NCBI RefSeq assembly: GCF_040147005.1
Contig: NZ_JAMSHO010000001.1
Coordinates: forward strand, 248,001 to 312,000
Direction of reading: 5' to 3'
DNA: 64,000 nucleotides
Origin: Halomonas sp. H10-9-1
GTDB lineage: Bacteria > Pseudomonadota > Gammaproteobacteria > Pseudomonadales > Halomonadaceae
Part shown: positions 1 through 8,211 of the stretch, in pieces
Position numbering within the stretch: position 1 is the first letter of the stretch
Layout: every line of letters begins with the position of its first letter
Made by a program: the position numbers and the translations under genes
The notes under the pieces: model-generated
What the model saw: the letters and a program-made list of their open reading frames with translations, nothing else
What the model was told of the DNA's origin: nothing
Database searches by the model: none

Positions 1-2565
1 TTGCAGCGCGGCCACGGTGACGTAATGACGATCCACCTCGAAGTGGCGGCGCAGGGCCTGGCGGCTGTCGGAGCGGCCGAAGCCGTCGGTGCCCAGCACC
101 TCGTAACGCCGCGGCACGAAGGGTCGAATCTGTTCGGCGAACAGCCGGATGTAGTCGGTGGAGGCGATGACCGGTCCTTCGGTGCCTTCCAGGCACTGTT
201 CGACATAGCTCTTGCGCGGTCTGTCCCCGGGATGCAGCCGGTTCCAGCGCTTGACGGCGTGGCCGTCGCGGGCCAGTTCATTGAAGCTCGGGCAACTCCA
301 GACGTCGGCCGCCACGCCCCAGTCGTCGCGTAGCAGGTCCACCGCCGCAATCACTTCGTTGAGGATGCTGCCACAGCCCAGCAGCTGTACCCGCGGCCCC
401 TTGCCCGCGGCCTTGCTGAAGGGGTACATGCCCTTGATGATGCCCTCTTCGGCGCCATCGGGAAGCGCTGGATGATGGTAATTCTCATTCAGTGTAGTGA
501 TGTAGTAGAAGACGTTCTCCTGGTCCTCGTACATGCGCTTGAGGCCGTCGCGCACGATCACCGCCACCTCGTAGTGGAAGGTGGGGTCATAGGCCATGCA
601 GTTGGGGATGAACTGGGCGAACAGCTGGCTATGCCCGTCCTGGTGCTGCAAGCCCTCGCCATTCAGGGTGGTGCGCCCCGAGGTGCCGCCGATCAAAAAA
701 CCCCGCGCCAGCATGTCGCCGGCCGCCCAGGCCAGGTCGCCGATGCGCTGGAAGCCGAACATGGAGTAGTAGACGTAGAACGGGATCATGGTGACCCCGT
801 GGTTGCTGTATGACGTGGCCGCCGCGATCCACGACGACATGGCCCCGTCCTCGTTGATGCCTTCCTGCAGGATCTGGCCTTTCTGGTCCTCCCGGTAGGG
901 CATGATCTCCTCGGCGTCCATGGGCACGTACTTCTGCCCTTCGGGAGCGTAGATACCGATCTGCCGGAACATGCCTTCCATGCCGAAGGTGCGCGACTCG
1001 TCGGCGACGATCGGGGTCAGCCGCGGCCCCAGGGTCTTGTCCCGGGCCAGGGAGACCATGATGCGCACCAGGGCCATGGTGGTGGACATGGTGCGCTCGC
1101 CGGTGTCTGCCAGCACCTGCTTGAACATGTCCAGGGGCGGCGCCTCGAGCAGATCGCCGTTGCGTTGGCGCTGGGGGAGGTAGCCCCCCAGCGCCTTGCG
1201 CTGCTCGTGCAGGAACTGCATTTCGGCGCTGTCCTCCGGGGGCTTGAAGAACGCCGCCTGGGTGACCTGTTCGTCGCTGAGGGGCAGGTCGAAGCGCTGG
1301 TGGAAGTACCTGAGGTGATCCTCGCCCAGTTTCTTCTTCTGGTGAGTGATGTTCTGGCCCTCGCCGCCCTCGCCCATGCCGTAGCCCTTGACGGTCTTCA
1401 TCAGCAGCACCGAGGGCTTGTCCGTGGTGTTGACCGCGGCGTGATAGGCCGCATAGACCTTCTGCGGGTCGTGGCCACCGCGGACCAGCTTGTAGTAGAT
1501 GTCGTCGTCCGACAGGTGGGCGACCATTTCCTTGAGCTCCGGGTACTTGCCGAAGAAGTGCTCACGGATGTAGCCGCCGCCCTTGACCTTGAAGTTCTGA
1601 TACTCGCCGTCGACGCACTCCTCCATGCGCTTGCGCAACAGCCCCTTGGCGTCCTTGGCCAGCAGTTCGTCCCAGCCCGACCCCCACAGGCACTTGATGA
1701 CGTTCCATCCCGCGCCCCGGAAGTTGCCTTCCAGTTCCTGGACGATCTTGCTGTTGCCCCGCACCGGGCCGTCCAGACGCTGCAGATTGCAGTTGATCAC
1801 GAAGATCAGATTGTCCAGCTTCTCCCGGTTGGCCAGGGCGATGGCACCCTGGGACTGGGGCTCGTCCATCTCGCCGTCGCCCAGAAACGCCCAGACCTTT
1901 CGACCTTCGGTGTCGGCAAGCCCCCGGTGCTGGAGATACTTCATGAAGCGTGCCTGATAGATGGCCATGATCGGCGCCAGACCCATGGAGACGGTGGAGA
2001 CCTGCCAGAAGTCCGGCATCAGATAGGGGTGGGGATAGGAGGAGAGCCCCTTGCCGTCCACCTCCAGGCGGAAGTTCTCCAGCTGCTCCTCGGAGAGCCG
2101 TCCCTCCAGAAATGCCCGCGCGTAGATACCCGGCGCGCAATGGCCCTGTACGTAGATGATGTCACCCCCGTGGCTGTCGCTGGGGGCATGCCAGAAATGG
2201 TTGAAGCCCACCTCGTACATCACCGCCGAAGACGCGTAGCTGGCGATATGTCCCCCGGGTTCGGCGGGTTTCTTGTTGGCGCGCACCACCATGGCCATGG
2301 CGTTCCAGCGCAGATAGGCGGTCAGCCGCTGGAGCAACTCCGCGTCGCCGGGCAGCTTGGCCTCCTTGTGGGGCGGGATGGTGTTCACATAGGGCGTGCG
2401 GGTGGTGTCCGGCGGCTCGGCGCCGGCCCCGTAGGCTTCTTCCACCGCCTTGTGCAGCAGGTAGGTGGCCCGCTCGGGGCCCACCCGTTCCACCACCACG
2501 TCGACGGCTTCCTGCCACTCCCGGGTTTCTTGAGGATCGAAGTCGTTGTAGTTGTCGAAGGCCAT
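1..2565 (-). CDS. aceE: Pyruvate dehydrogenase E1 component, homodimeric type (3' end outside window)
   Basis: Thiamine-diphosphate-dependent E1 of the pyruvate dehydrogenase complex; it decarboxylates pyruvate and acetylates the lipoyl group of E2 in the cytoplasm. The first 855 codons are present and the frame runs off the left edge of the window; the family is usually about 890 residues, so roughly the last 30-40 residues are missing. The protein begins MAFDNYNDFDPQETREWQ. The diphosphate-binding GDGEMDEPQ motif lies near residue 229, followed by the Asn-containing VINCN stretch. The ATG at 2565 is preceded by AAGGGAG at good spacing. The E2 gene would be expected to follow beyond position 1. 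The reading frame shows no interruption. Confidence 0.96.
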   Translation of the reverse strand, partial: MAFDNYNDFDPQETREWQEAVDVVVERVGPERATYLLHKAVEEAYGAGAEPPDTTRTPYVNTIPPHKEAKLPGDAELLQRLTAYLRWNAMAMVVRANKKPAEPGGHIASYASSAVMYEVGFNHFWHAPSDSHGGDIIYVQGHCAPGIYARAFLEGRLSEEQLENFRLEVDGKGLSSYPHPYLMPDFWQVSTVSMGLAPIMAIYQARFMKYLQHRGLADTEGRKVWAFLGDGEMDEPQSQGAIALANREKLDNLIFVINCNLQRLDGPVRGNSKIVQELEGNFRGAGWNVIKCLWGSGWDELLAKDAKGLLRKRMEECVDGEYQNFKVKGGGYIREHFFGKYPELKEMVAHLSDDDIYYKLVRGGHDPQKVYAAYHAAVNTTDKPSVLLMKTVKGYGMGEGGEGQNITHQKKKLGEDHLRYFHQRFDLPLSDEQVTQAAFFKPPEDSAEMQFLHEQRKALGGYLPQRQRNGDLLEAPPLDMFKQVLADTGERTMSTTMALVRIMVSLARDKTLGPRLTPIVADESRTFGMEGMFRQIGIYAPEGQKYVPMDAEEIMPYREDQKGQILQEGINEDGAMSSWIAAATSYSNHGVTMIPFYVYYSMFGFQRIGDLAWAAGDMLARGFLIGGTSGRTTLNGEGLQHQDGHSQLFAQFIPNCMAYDPTFHYEVAVIVRDGLKRMYEDQENVFYYITTLNENYHHPALPDGAEEGIIKGMYPFSKAAGKGPRVQLLGCGSILNEVIAAVDLLRDDWGVAADVWSCPSFNELARDGHAVKRWNRLHPGDRPRKSYVEQCLEGTEGPVIASTDYIRLFAEQIRPFVPRRYEVLGTDGFGRSDSRQALRRHFEVDRHYVTVAALQ

Positions 2566-2762
2566 GGAGCGTCTCCCTTGGTTGGGTCGGACTTGTTTTC
2601 TTCAGTATCCAGCGCATGTGTACGGCTCTCGGCGTCGCACGCAGCGGCTACGACGCCTGGCGACAGCGTGGCGGTGAGCCACCTCCGAGGCACCGCCAGC
2701 AAGCCGTCACCGACCAGCGTGTGGCTCAGTGAGGTGCCGGCGGCGCGGGCGATGATCGGAAA

Positions 2763-2793
2763 GCGCCGAGCCCGGCTCTGTCAGGCTCAGCGC
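2763..2793 (-). terminator. Probable terminator of the lut operon
   Basis: Imperfect 10-bp stem (GCGCCGAGCC at 2763-2772 against GGCTCAGCGC at 2784-2793, one mismatch) with an 11-nt loop. It overlaps the lutC stop codon and, read on the minus strand, is followed by a short TTT. It lies between the end of lutABC and aceE. The weak T tract makes this a candidate only. Confidence 0.4.
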
Positions 2794-3467
2794 GTGGCTT
2801 TAGGTGGTTCTCCGGCATGGCGTACGATGACCACCAGTTCGCGGGGGCCGTGCACGCCGTAGGCCAGGGTCTGCTCGATGTTGGCGGTCTTGCTGGGGCC
2901 GGAGATCAGCAGGGCGTTGGTGGGCATGCCGCCGGCCCAAGCGTGAGCCTCGACCACGTCGAAGAGAGTGTCCTCGACAGTGTCGGCGTCGAGCACCGCG
3001 ATATGCAGCGGCGGCACCAGGCTGATCAGCCGAGGCTCGTCCGGCGTGGGCCACAGCCACAGGCTGCCGGTCTCGGCGATGGCGCCACGGGTCGAGGTCA
3101 GGCCGGCCTCCACGCGCTCGAACTGCTCGCGCTGCCACTGTTCGATATCGCGATCCACGCCGACCAGTTCCACGTCGACATCGGCCAGGGCGCTGCGCGC
3201 CTCGACAGCCACCGGGTGCTGCTTGCCCAGCGCCAGCCGACGCACGCCCTTGTCGGCGAGCACCCCGGCCAGCGCCTCGGTCCAGCGAGCCTGGTCGACA
3301 TGGACCACCTCGCCGTGCACCGAGGTGATCCAGCGCTCAAAACGCGCCAGGCGCTCTTCCTGGCTCCAGCCACGGTTCGTCACCACGGCGAAGTCACACT
3401 CGGGGGCGGTCAGCGGACCGTCGGCCCGCTCGCGTAGGCGCTTGAGAATGGTGTCACGGGCACTCAT
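2787..3467 (-). CDS. lutC: LutC-type lactate utilisation protein (LUD domain)
   Basis: Third gene of the lutABC L-lactate oxidation module, 226 residues. It belongs to the LUD-domain family (YkgG/LutC); in Bacillus the LutABC proteins together convert L-lactate to pyruvate. The recognisable LUD signature is the stretch ending GAIAETGSLWLW at mid-protein, followed by the PPLHIAVLDADTVEDTL region typical of the family. The start is the ATG at 3467, which overlaps the lutB stop codon by one base (TGATG), a sign of translational coupling. A longer open frame upstream of this Met lies entirely inside lutB and was rejected. Cytoplasmic; no membrane segment. Confidence 0.9.
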   Translation of the reverse strand: MSARDTILKRLRERADGPLTAPECDFAVVTNRGWSQEERLARFERWITSVHGEVVHVDQARWTEALAGVLADKGVRRLALGKQHPVAVEARSALADVDVELVGVDRDIEQWQREQFERVEAGLTSTRGAIAETGSLWLWPTPDEPRLISLVPPLHIAVLDADTVEDTLFDVVEAHAWAGGMPTNALLISGPSKTANIEQTLAYGVHGPRELVVIVRHAGEPPKATR

Positions 3468-4918
3468 CAGCGCTCCTCCTGGTGGGTCTTGCTCGACTGA
3501 TGACGCTTGACCAGCGCATGCAGGGTGGTGCCGGCCGGCTTCGGTGCGGTGCGATAGTCGGTCCAGGGGCCGAGCCGCGCAGGCGTCAGCGCCCTGAGCT
3601 TGCCCGCCACCGAGGTGCCGGAACGCCAGACGGCGGGGTGGGTGGCCAGCCACTGGAAGCCCTTCCAGGCGGCGACCTCCTTGCGAGTGCGCTTGATGCC
3701 GGCGCCGGGCACGTTACCGCGCCCCTCGCCCACCGACTCCTTGCGCAGCCGCACCAGCAGGTCGGGGATCGGAATCTTCACCGGGCAGACCTCGCCACAG
3801 GCGCCGCACAGGCTGGAGGCGGTGGGCAGGTCCTTGGTCTCCTCCAGGCCCATCAGGTGGGGCGAGAGGATGCTGCCGATCGGGCCGGGGTAGGTGGTGC
3901 CGTAGGTGTGGCCGCCCACCCGGGTATAGACGGGGCAGTGGTTCATGCAGGCGCCGCAACGGATGCAGCGCAGGGTGTCGAGCAGCTCGTCGTCCTGGTA
4001 GATGTTCGACCGGCCATTGTCGACCAGCACCAGGTGGACCTCCTTCGGCCCGTCGTGCTCGCCTTCCTTGCGCGGCGAGCTGATCATGTTGAAGTAGGTG
4101 GTGACGTGCTGGCCGGTGGCGGAGCGGGTCAGCAGGGCGTAGAGGGGCGGCACGTCGCGCAGCTGTTCGACCACCTTCTCGATGCCGGTCACGGCGACGT
4201 GCACCGGCGGCACCGTGGTGGTCATGCGGCCGTTGCCCTCGTTCTCCACCAGGCAGAGGGTGCCGGTCTCGGCCACCGCGAAGTTGACCCCCGAGACCCC
4301 CACATCGGCAGCCATGAAGCGCTCGCGCAGCTGCTGCCGGGCCGCCGCGGTCATGTAGTCGACGTCGCGGGTGCGCTCGGTGCCGGTCTTGTCGTGCAGG
4401 ATCTCGGAGATCTCATCGGTGTTGAGATGGATCGCCGGCATGATGATGTGCGAGGGAGTCTGCTGGTTGAGCTGCACCAGGTATTCGCCGAGATCGGACT
4501 CCAGTGCCTCGATGCCCGCCTCCTCCAGATGGGCGTTGAGGTGCATCTCCTCGGAGACCATCGACTTGCCCTTGATCACCGAGCGCGCCCCGTGGGACTC
4601 GCAGATCTCGCGGACGATACGGCACGCCTCTTCGCCATCCTCGGCCCAGTGCACGCGAATGCCGTTGGCCTCGCAGTTGGCCTCCAGCTGCTCGAGCAGG
4701 TCGGGCAGCCTGGCGAGCGCCCGCAGGCGGATATTGGCGCCCAGTTCGCGCAGGGTCTCGAGGTCCCAGTCATCGAAGCTGTCACGCCGCTTGGACATCA
4801 GGCCATCCATCGCCTTGCGGAAGTTGGCGCGGATCTGCGGATTGCCCAGGGCATCGTGGGCCTGACGATGGAATTCGCGCGGGGTGTAGGTCTCCACGCC
4901 GGGAGGCTGTCCGCTCAT
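3467..4918 (-). CDS. lutB: LutB-type iron-sulfur protein of lactate oxidation
   Basis: A 483-residue LutB/YkgF protein. The N-terminal two thirds is a LUD domain (GVNFAVAETGTLCLVENEGN is its glycine-rich core). It is followed by a bacterial-type 4Fe-4S domain with CIRCGACMNHCP near residue 315 and a second cysteine cluster CGACGEVCPVKIP near residue 370, so it can carry two clusters and pass electrons during lactate oxidation. The start is the ATG at 4918, whose first bases overlap the lutA stop (ATGA). The open frame continues upstream in a non-homologous sequence antiparallel to other reading frames, so that extension was dropped. It sits between lutA and lutC in one coupled operon. Confidence 0.94.
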   Translation of the reverse strand: MSGQPPGVETYTPREFHRQAHDALGNPQIRANFRKAMDGLMSKRRDSFDDWDLETLRELGANIRLRALARLPDLLEQLEANCEANGIRVHWAEDGEEACRIVREICESHGARSVIKGKSMVSEEMHLNAHLEEAGIEALESDLGEYLVQLNQQTPSHIIMPAIHLNTDEISEILHDKTGTERTRDVDYMTAAARQQLRERFMAADVGVSGVNFAVAETGTLCLVENEGNGRMTTTVPPVHVAVTGIEKVVEQLRDVPPLYALLTRSATGQHVTTYFNMISSPRKEGEHDGPKEVHLVLVDNGRSNIYQDDELLDTLRCIRCGACMNHCPVYTRVGGHTYGTTYPGPIGSILSPHLMGLEETKDLPTASSLCGACGEVCPVKIPIPDLLVRLRKESVGEGRGNVPGAGIKRTRKEVAAWKGFQWLATHPAVWRSGTSVAGKLRALTPARLGPWTDYRTAPKPAGTTLHALVKRHQSSKTHQEER

Positions 4919-5670
4919 GAGGTCCTCCGCCACAGGTAACTGGCGATATGCTCGCCCTGGATCGGCTTGTTCAGCTTCTCGAAACGCCCGCCGATGTTCA
5001 TCATGCAGCCGCAGTCGGAGGTCACGAAGCGCTTCGCCCCGCTGGCCTCGATGGCCTGGGTCTTGTCCTCCACCATGGCGGCGGAGACCTCGGGGTGACG
5101 CACCGCGAAGGTGCCACCGAAGCCGCAGCACTCGGCGGCCCGCGCCTGCTCTACCAGCTCGACCTGACCGAGCTTCGCCAGCAGCGCCGGCCCGGTCTCG
5201 GCAAGCCCCATCTCGCGGCGCGCACTGCAGGAGGTGTGCATGGCCACCTTCTCGGGCTCGCCGCGATCCTCCAGGTCCAGGTGGCAGACATGGATCAGGA
5301 ACTCGGTCAGCTCGAAGACGCGCCCGGCCACCTCCTCGGCCTTCGCCTCGAGGTCGGTGTCGGCGAAGAGCTGGGGGTAGTGGGTGCGCATCATGCCGCC
5401 GCAGGAGCCCGAGGGCACCACGATCGGCCAGGGGTCGGGAAAGAGATCCAACTGGGCCGCCGCCACGGCACGCGCCTCCAGCTGATAGCCCGACGTGTAG
5501 GCCGGCTGGCCGCAACAGGTCTGGTCCTCGGGGAACAGCACCTCGATGCCCTCGCGCTCGAGCAGCCGGATGGCATCCATTCCGGCCTCGGGATAGAGGA
5601 GGTCGATCAGGCAGGTGCCGAAGAAGTAGACCTTGTCTGGTCTCGGCGGATAGAGCTTGACTGCGGTCAT
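4915..5670 (-). CDS. lutA: LutA-type (Fe-S)-binding protein, lactate oxidation
   Basis: A 251-residue LutA/YkgE protein built from two cysteine-rich CCG domains: FFGTCLIDLLYPEAG with CCGQPAYTSGYQ in the first half, and TSCSARREMGL with CCGFGGTFAVRHPE in the second. These domains bind Fe-S clusters in the same way as heterodisulfide reductase subunit B and glycolate oxidase GlcF. First gene of lutABC. The start chosen is the ATG at 5670, preceded by AAGGAA eight bases upstream; in-frame ATGs further up (5688, 5736) overlap the operator and lack a ribosome site. The divergent regulator gene and two palindromes lie immediately upstream. Confidence 0.93.
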   Translation of the reverse strand: MTAVKLYPPRPDKVYFFGTCLIDLLYPEAGMDAIRLLEREGIEVLFPEDQTCCGQPAYTSGYQLEARAVAAAQLDLFPDPWPIVVPSGSCGGMMRTHYPQLFADTDLEAKAEEVAGRVFELTEFLIHVCHLDLEDRGEPEKVAMHTSCSARREMGLAETGPALLAKLGQVELVEQARAAECCGFGGTFAVRHPEVSAAMVEDKTQAIEASGAKRFVTSDCGCMMNIGGRFEKLNKPIQGEHIASYLWRRTS

Positions 5671-5708
5671 CGGCGATTCCTTCAACATCTGGCATATGTT
5701 GGCATCCT

Positions 5709-5733
5709 GGTAAAATGGTAAAACCAATTTACC
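5709..5733. promoter_or_regulatory. Operator for the LldR/PdhR-type regulator (lutA-proximal)
   Basis: Inverted repeat GGTAAAATGGT-AAA-ACCAATTTACC: 11-bp arms with a single mismatch and a 3-bp centre. Its core TTGGT-NNN-ACCA matches the pattern described for LldR/PdhR-type FadR-subfamily GntR repressors. It ends about 40 bp upstream of the lutA start, where a repressor would block the lut promoter. Confidence 0.75.
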
Positions 5734-5897
5734 CATTGGAGTTGGCGAACCTTAAGGAGGCCACGGCTACAGTGTCAAACGAGAGGCGGGTTTTTTCTCG
5801 CCATATTGCGCTAGACTTTGGTCTATCGACCGGCAAGGTCATTGCAAGCGCCTGAATTACTGGGGGTAATCGCATTCTCTCCGGAGTGGATTCGGAA

Positions 5898-5924
5898 CAG
5901 GATATTGGTAATACCAATATCCTG
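5898..5924. promoter_or_regulatory. Perfect 27-bp palindromic operator (regulator-proximal)
   Basis: CAGGATATTGGT (5898-5909), centre AAT, then ACCAATATCCTG (5913-5924): perfect 12-bp arms. The core ATTGGT-NNN-ACCAAT is the LldR/PdhR-type pattern. It lies 56 bp upstream of the regulator start, suggesting autoregulation. The two operators are about 190 bp apart, so looping between them is possible but not shown. Confidence 0.8.
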
Positions 5925-5980
5925 GCGTAAGATAGCGCCACATAGACCCTCGATTCCCCAAGCACCGCCGGAGCCTCGCC

Positions 5981-6754
5981 ATGGCCTACCCGCCCCTGCG
6001 CCAGCCTCGCCTGGCCGACGTGATCACTGAGCGTCTCGAAGCGATGATCCTCGAAGGCAGCCTCCAGCCCGGCCAGAAACTGCCCCCCGAGCGCGAGCTT
6101 GCCGAGCGCTTCAACGTCTCGCGCCCCTCGCTGCGCGAAGCCATCCAGAAACTCTCTGCCCGGGGCCTGCTGACCAGCCGCCAGGGGGGTGGCACCTATA
6201 TCAGCGAAGAGCTCAACAGCGGCTACAGCGACCCGCTGCTGGAGATGCTCTCGCGCCACGGCGAATTCCACCTGGACCTGCTGGAGTTTCGCGATGCCAT
6301 GGAGGGCATCTCGGCCTACTACGCCGCATTGCGCTCCACCCCCACCGACAAGGCACTCCTGATCAAGCGCTTCGAGGAACTTGAGGCGCGCTTCAAGGGC
6401 TGCGACCCGGTCGAAGAGGCCAAGGCAGATGCCGCCTTTCACCTGGCCATTGCCGAATCGGCTCACAATGTCCTGCTACTACACACTATCCGCGGTATTT
6501 TCCACCTACTGGAGAAGAGTATTGTCGACAGCCTGGCCCATTTGTTTGAGAAGCCCAAGTCACGTCCTTTGCTGATGCAACAGCACCGTGCTCTGCTCGA
6601 TGCCATCCTTGATGGTCGGGCCGAGGATGCCCGCGCCCGATCTCACGAGCATCTGGTCTTTGTTGAGGAGAGCCTGCTTGAAGTCGAACGCGCCGAGACT
6701 CGAGCCCAGCGAGCCTTGCGCCGAGCACAAGTCATGCCCGCGACCACCCGCTGA
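5981..6754 (+). CDS. lldR: GntR-family (FadR subfamily) transcriptional regulator, LldR-like
   Basis: A 257-residue repressor with an N-terminal winged helix-turn-helix (LPPERELAERFNVSRPSLRE is the classic GntR recognition segment, residues about 33-52) and a C-terminal all-helical FCD ligand domain (DLLEFRDAMEG through the His-containing HLAIAESAHN region). The FadR subgroup with this spacing includes LldR and PdhR, which respond to lactate or pyruvate. It is divergent from lutABC with two matching palindromes in between, so control of lactate oxidation in response to lactate is the likely role. The ATG at 5981 has GGAG eight bases upstream. The symbol is inferred from family and context; PdhR is the alternative, since aceE is close by. 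Confidence 0.85.
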   Translation: MAYPPLRQPRLADVITERLEAMILEGSLQPGQKLPPERELAERFNVSRPSLREAIQKLSARGLLTSRQGGGTYISEELNSGYSDPLLEMLSRHGEFHLDLLEFRDAMEGISAYYAALRSTPTDKALLIKRFEELEARFKGCDPVEEAKADAAFHLAIAESAHNVLLLHTIRGIFHLLEKSIVDSLAHLFEKPKSRPLLMQQHRALLDAILDGRAEDARARSHEHLVFVEESLLEVERAETRAQRALRRAQVMPATTR

Positions 6755-6864
6755 GGCCCGCCATATCAATGCTTTCCCGCTGTTGGGGCTACCCCTGCTC
6801 TGGCTGATGGCACTCGTCGAAATTCAGGATTGTCAGGATACCCGCTGTCAGAGTGACCATTGCG

Positions 6865-8088
6865 TCAATTCTGACGGCTTTCCGCAGCGCGGCAAGCTGC
6901 TGCGGTGAACAGCACGTCGGTGGAGGAGTTGAGCGCCGTCTCGGTGGAGTCCTGGACCACGCTGATCACGAAGCCGATCGCCACCACCTGCATCGCCACG
7001 TCGGTGGAGATGCCGAACAGGCTGGCGGCCATGGGGATCAGCAGCAGCGAGCCGCCGGCCACGCCGGAGACCCCGCAGGCGGCCAGCGCCGAGACCACGC
7101 ACAGCAGCAGCGCGGTGGGGAAGTCCACCGGGATGCCCAGGGTGTGGGCCGCGGCCAGGGTGATCACCGAGATGGTGATCGCCGCGCCCGCCATGTTGAT
7201 GGTGGCGCCCAGCGGGATGGAGATGGCGTAGGTGTCGGGGTCGAGATCGAGCCTCTCGCACAGCGCCATGTTGACCGGGATATTGGCCGCCGAGCTGCGC
7301 GTGAAGAAGGCGGTGATGGCACTGCCACGCAGGCAGGTGAAGACCAGCGGGTAGGGGTTGCGGCGGGTCTGCCAGAAGACGATCAGCGGATTGGTGACCA
7401 GCGCCACGAACAGCATGCAGCCGACGATCACGCCCAGCAGCTGGCCATACTCGAGCAGCGCTCCCAGGCCGGCCTGGGCCAGGGTATTGGCGACCAGGCC
7501 GAAGATGCCCAGCGGGGCGAAGCGTATCACCACGCGCACGATGCCGGAGATGGCCTCGGAGAGGTCGTTGAGCGTGTCGCGGGTGGCCTCGCCGGCGTGG
7601 CGCAGCATCAGGCCTAGGCCGATGGCCCAGGCCAGGATGGCGATGAAGTTGGCCTCCATCAGCGCGGTAACCGGGTTGGCAACGGCATTGAGCAGCAGGT
7701 TGCGCAGGATCTCGATGATGCCGCCCGGCGGGTTGCCACTGACCTCGGGCATGTCCAGCGTCAGGGTGGTGGGGAAGGTGAAGCTGGCCAGCACGGCGAC
7801 CAGTGCCGCCACCAGGGTGCCGACCACATAGAGAAGCAGCACGCCGCGAATATGAGTGGGCTGTCCCTTGCGATGCCCGGCGATGGCTGCCGCCACCAGC
7901 ACGAACACCAGGATCGGGGCCACGGCCTTGAGGGCAGAGACGAACAGCTCGCCGAGCAGCGAGAACGAGGCGGCGAGGTCGGGCGACACGACGGCGAGCA
8001 GGATACCGCAGACGATGCCGATGGCGATCTGGGTGATCAGGCCCAGGCGCAGCAGCGGACGAAGCGGTGATAATAGGTAGGATTTCAT
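6865..8088 (-). CDS. sstT: Serine/threonine:sodium symporter
   Basis: A 407-residue member of the dicarboxylate/amino acid:cation symporter (SDF) family. It resembles SstT throughout: N-terminal [18 protein letters not shown], the serine-rich hairpin segment [17 protein letters not shown], and the conserved [13 protein letters not shown] motif of transmembrane segment 7. It imports L-serine and L-threonine with Na+ across the inner membrane. Start: ATG 8088 with GAG upstream; ATG 8100 (MRFTMK) is an alternative, and neither has a strong ribosome site. The IS1380 element ends only 37 bp upstream, so the original promoter may have been displaced. Confidence 0.92.
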   Translation of the reverse strand: MKSYLLSPLRPLLRLGLITQIAIGIVCGILLAVVSPDLAASFSLLGELFVSALKAVAPILVFVLVAAAIAGHRKGQPTHIRGVLLLYVVGTLVAALVAVLASFTFPTTLTLDMPEVSGNPPGGIIEILRNLLLNAVANPVTALMEANFIAILAWAIGLGLMLRHAGEATRDTLNDLSEAISGIVRVVIRFAPLGIFGLVANTLAQAGLGALLEYGQLLGVIVGCMLFVALVTNPLIVFWQTRRNPYPLVFTCLRGSAITAFFTRSSAANIPVNMALCERLDLDPDTYAISIPLGATINMAGAAITISVITLAAAHTLGIPVDFPTALLLCVVSALAACGVSGVAGGSLLLIPMAASLFGISTDVAMQVVAIGFVISVVQDSTETALNSSTDVLFTAAACRAAESRQN

Positions 8089-8151
8089 TGTAAATCTCAT
8101 TTTTTGAGTATTAGACAGCCCTAACCCGGATATTGCACCGGAAATGAAAAA

Positions 8152-8211
8152 GGCGGCTGAAAATCGGTTATAATTCAAGCTCCTACACAAGAACCAACCG
8201 CTTCAGCCGCC
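8152..8211 (+). other. Hairpin arms enclosing the transposase leader
   Basis: GGCGGCTGAA at 8152-8161 is exactly complementary to TTCAGCCGCC at 8202-8211, which abuts the transposase ATG at 8212. A transcript entering from outside the element would fold the ribosome-binding region into a 10-bp stem. A TATAAT hexamer at 8169-8174 lies inside the loop, so a transcript started there would lack the left arm. This layout fits protection against external activation, as known for other ISs; here it is inference. Confidence 0.55.

Noticed and set aside
1165..2862. 565-codon plus-strand frame opposite aceE
   Set aside because: Shadow of the aceE reading frame; no ribosome site and no domain pattern.
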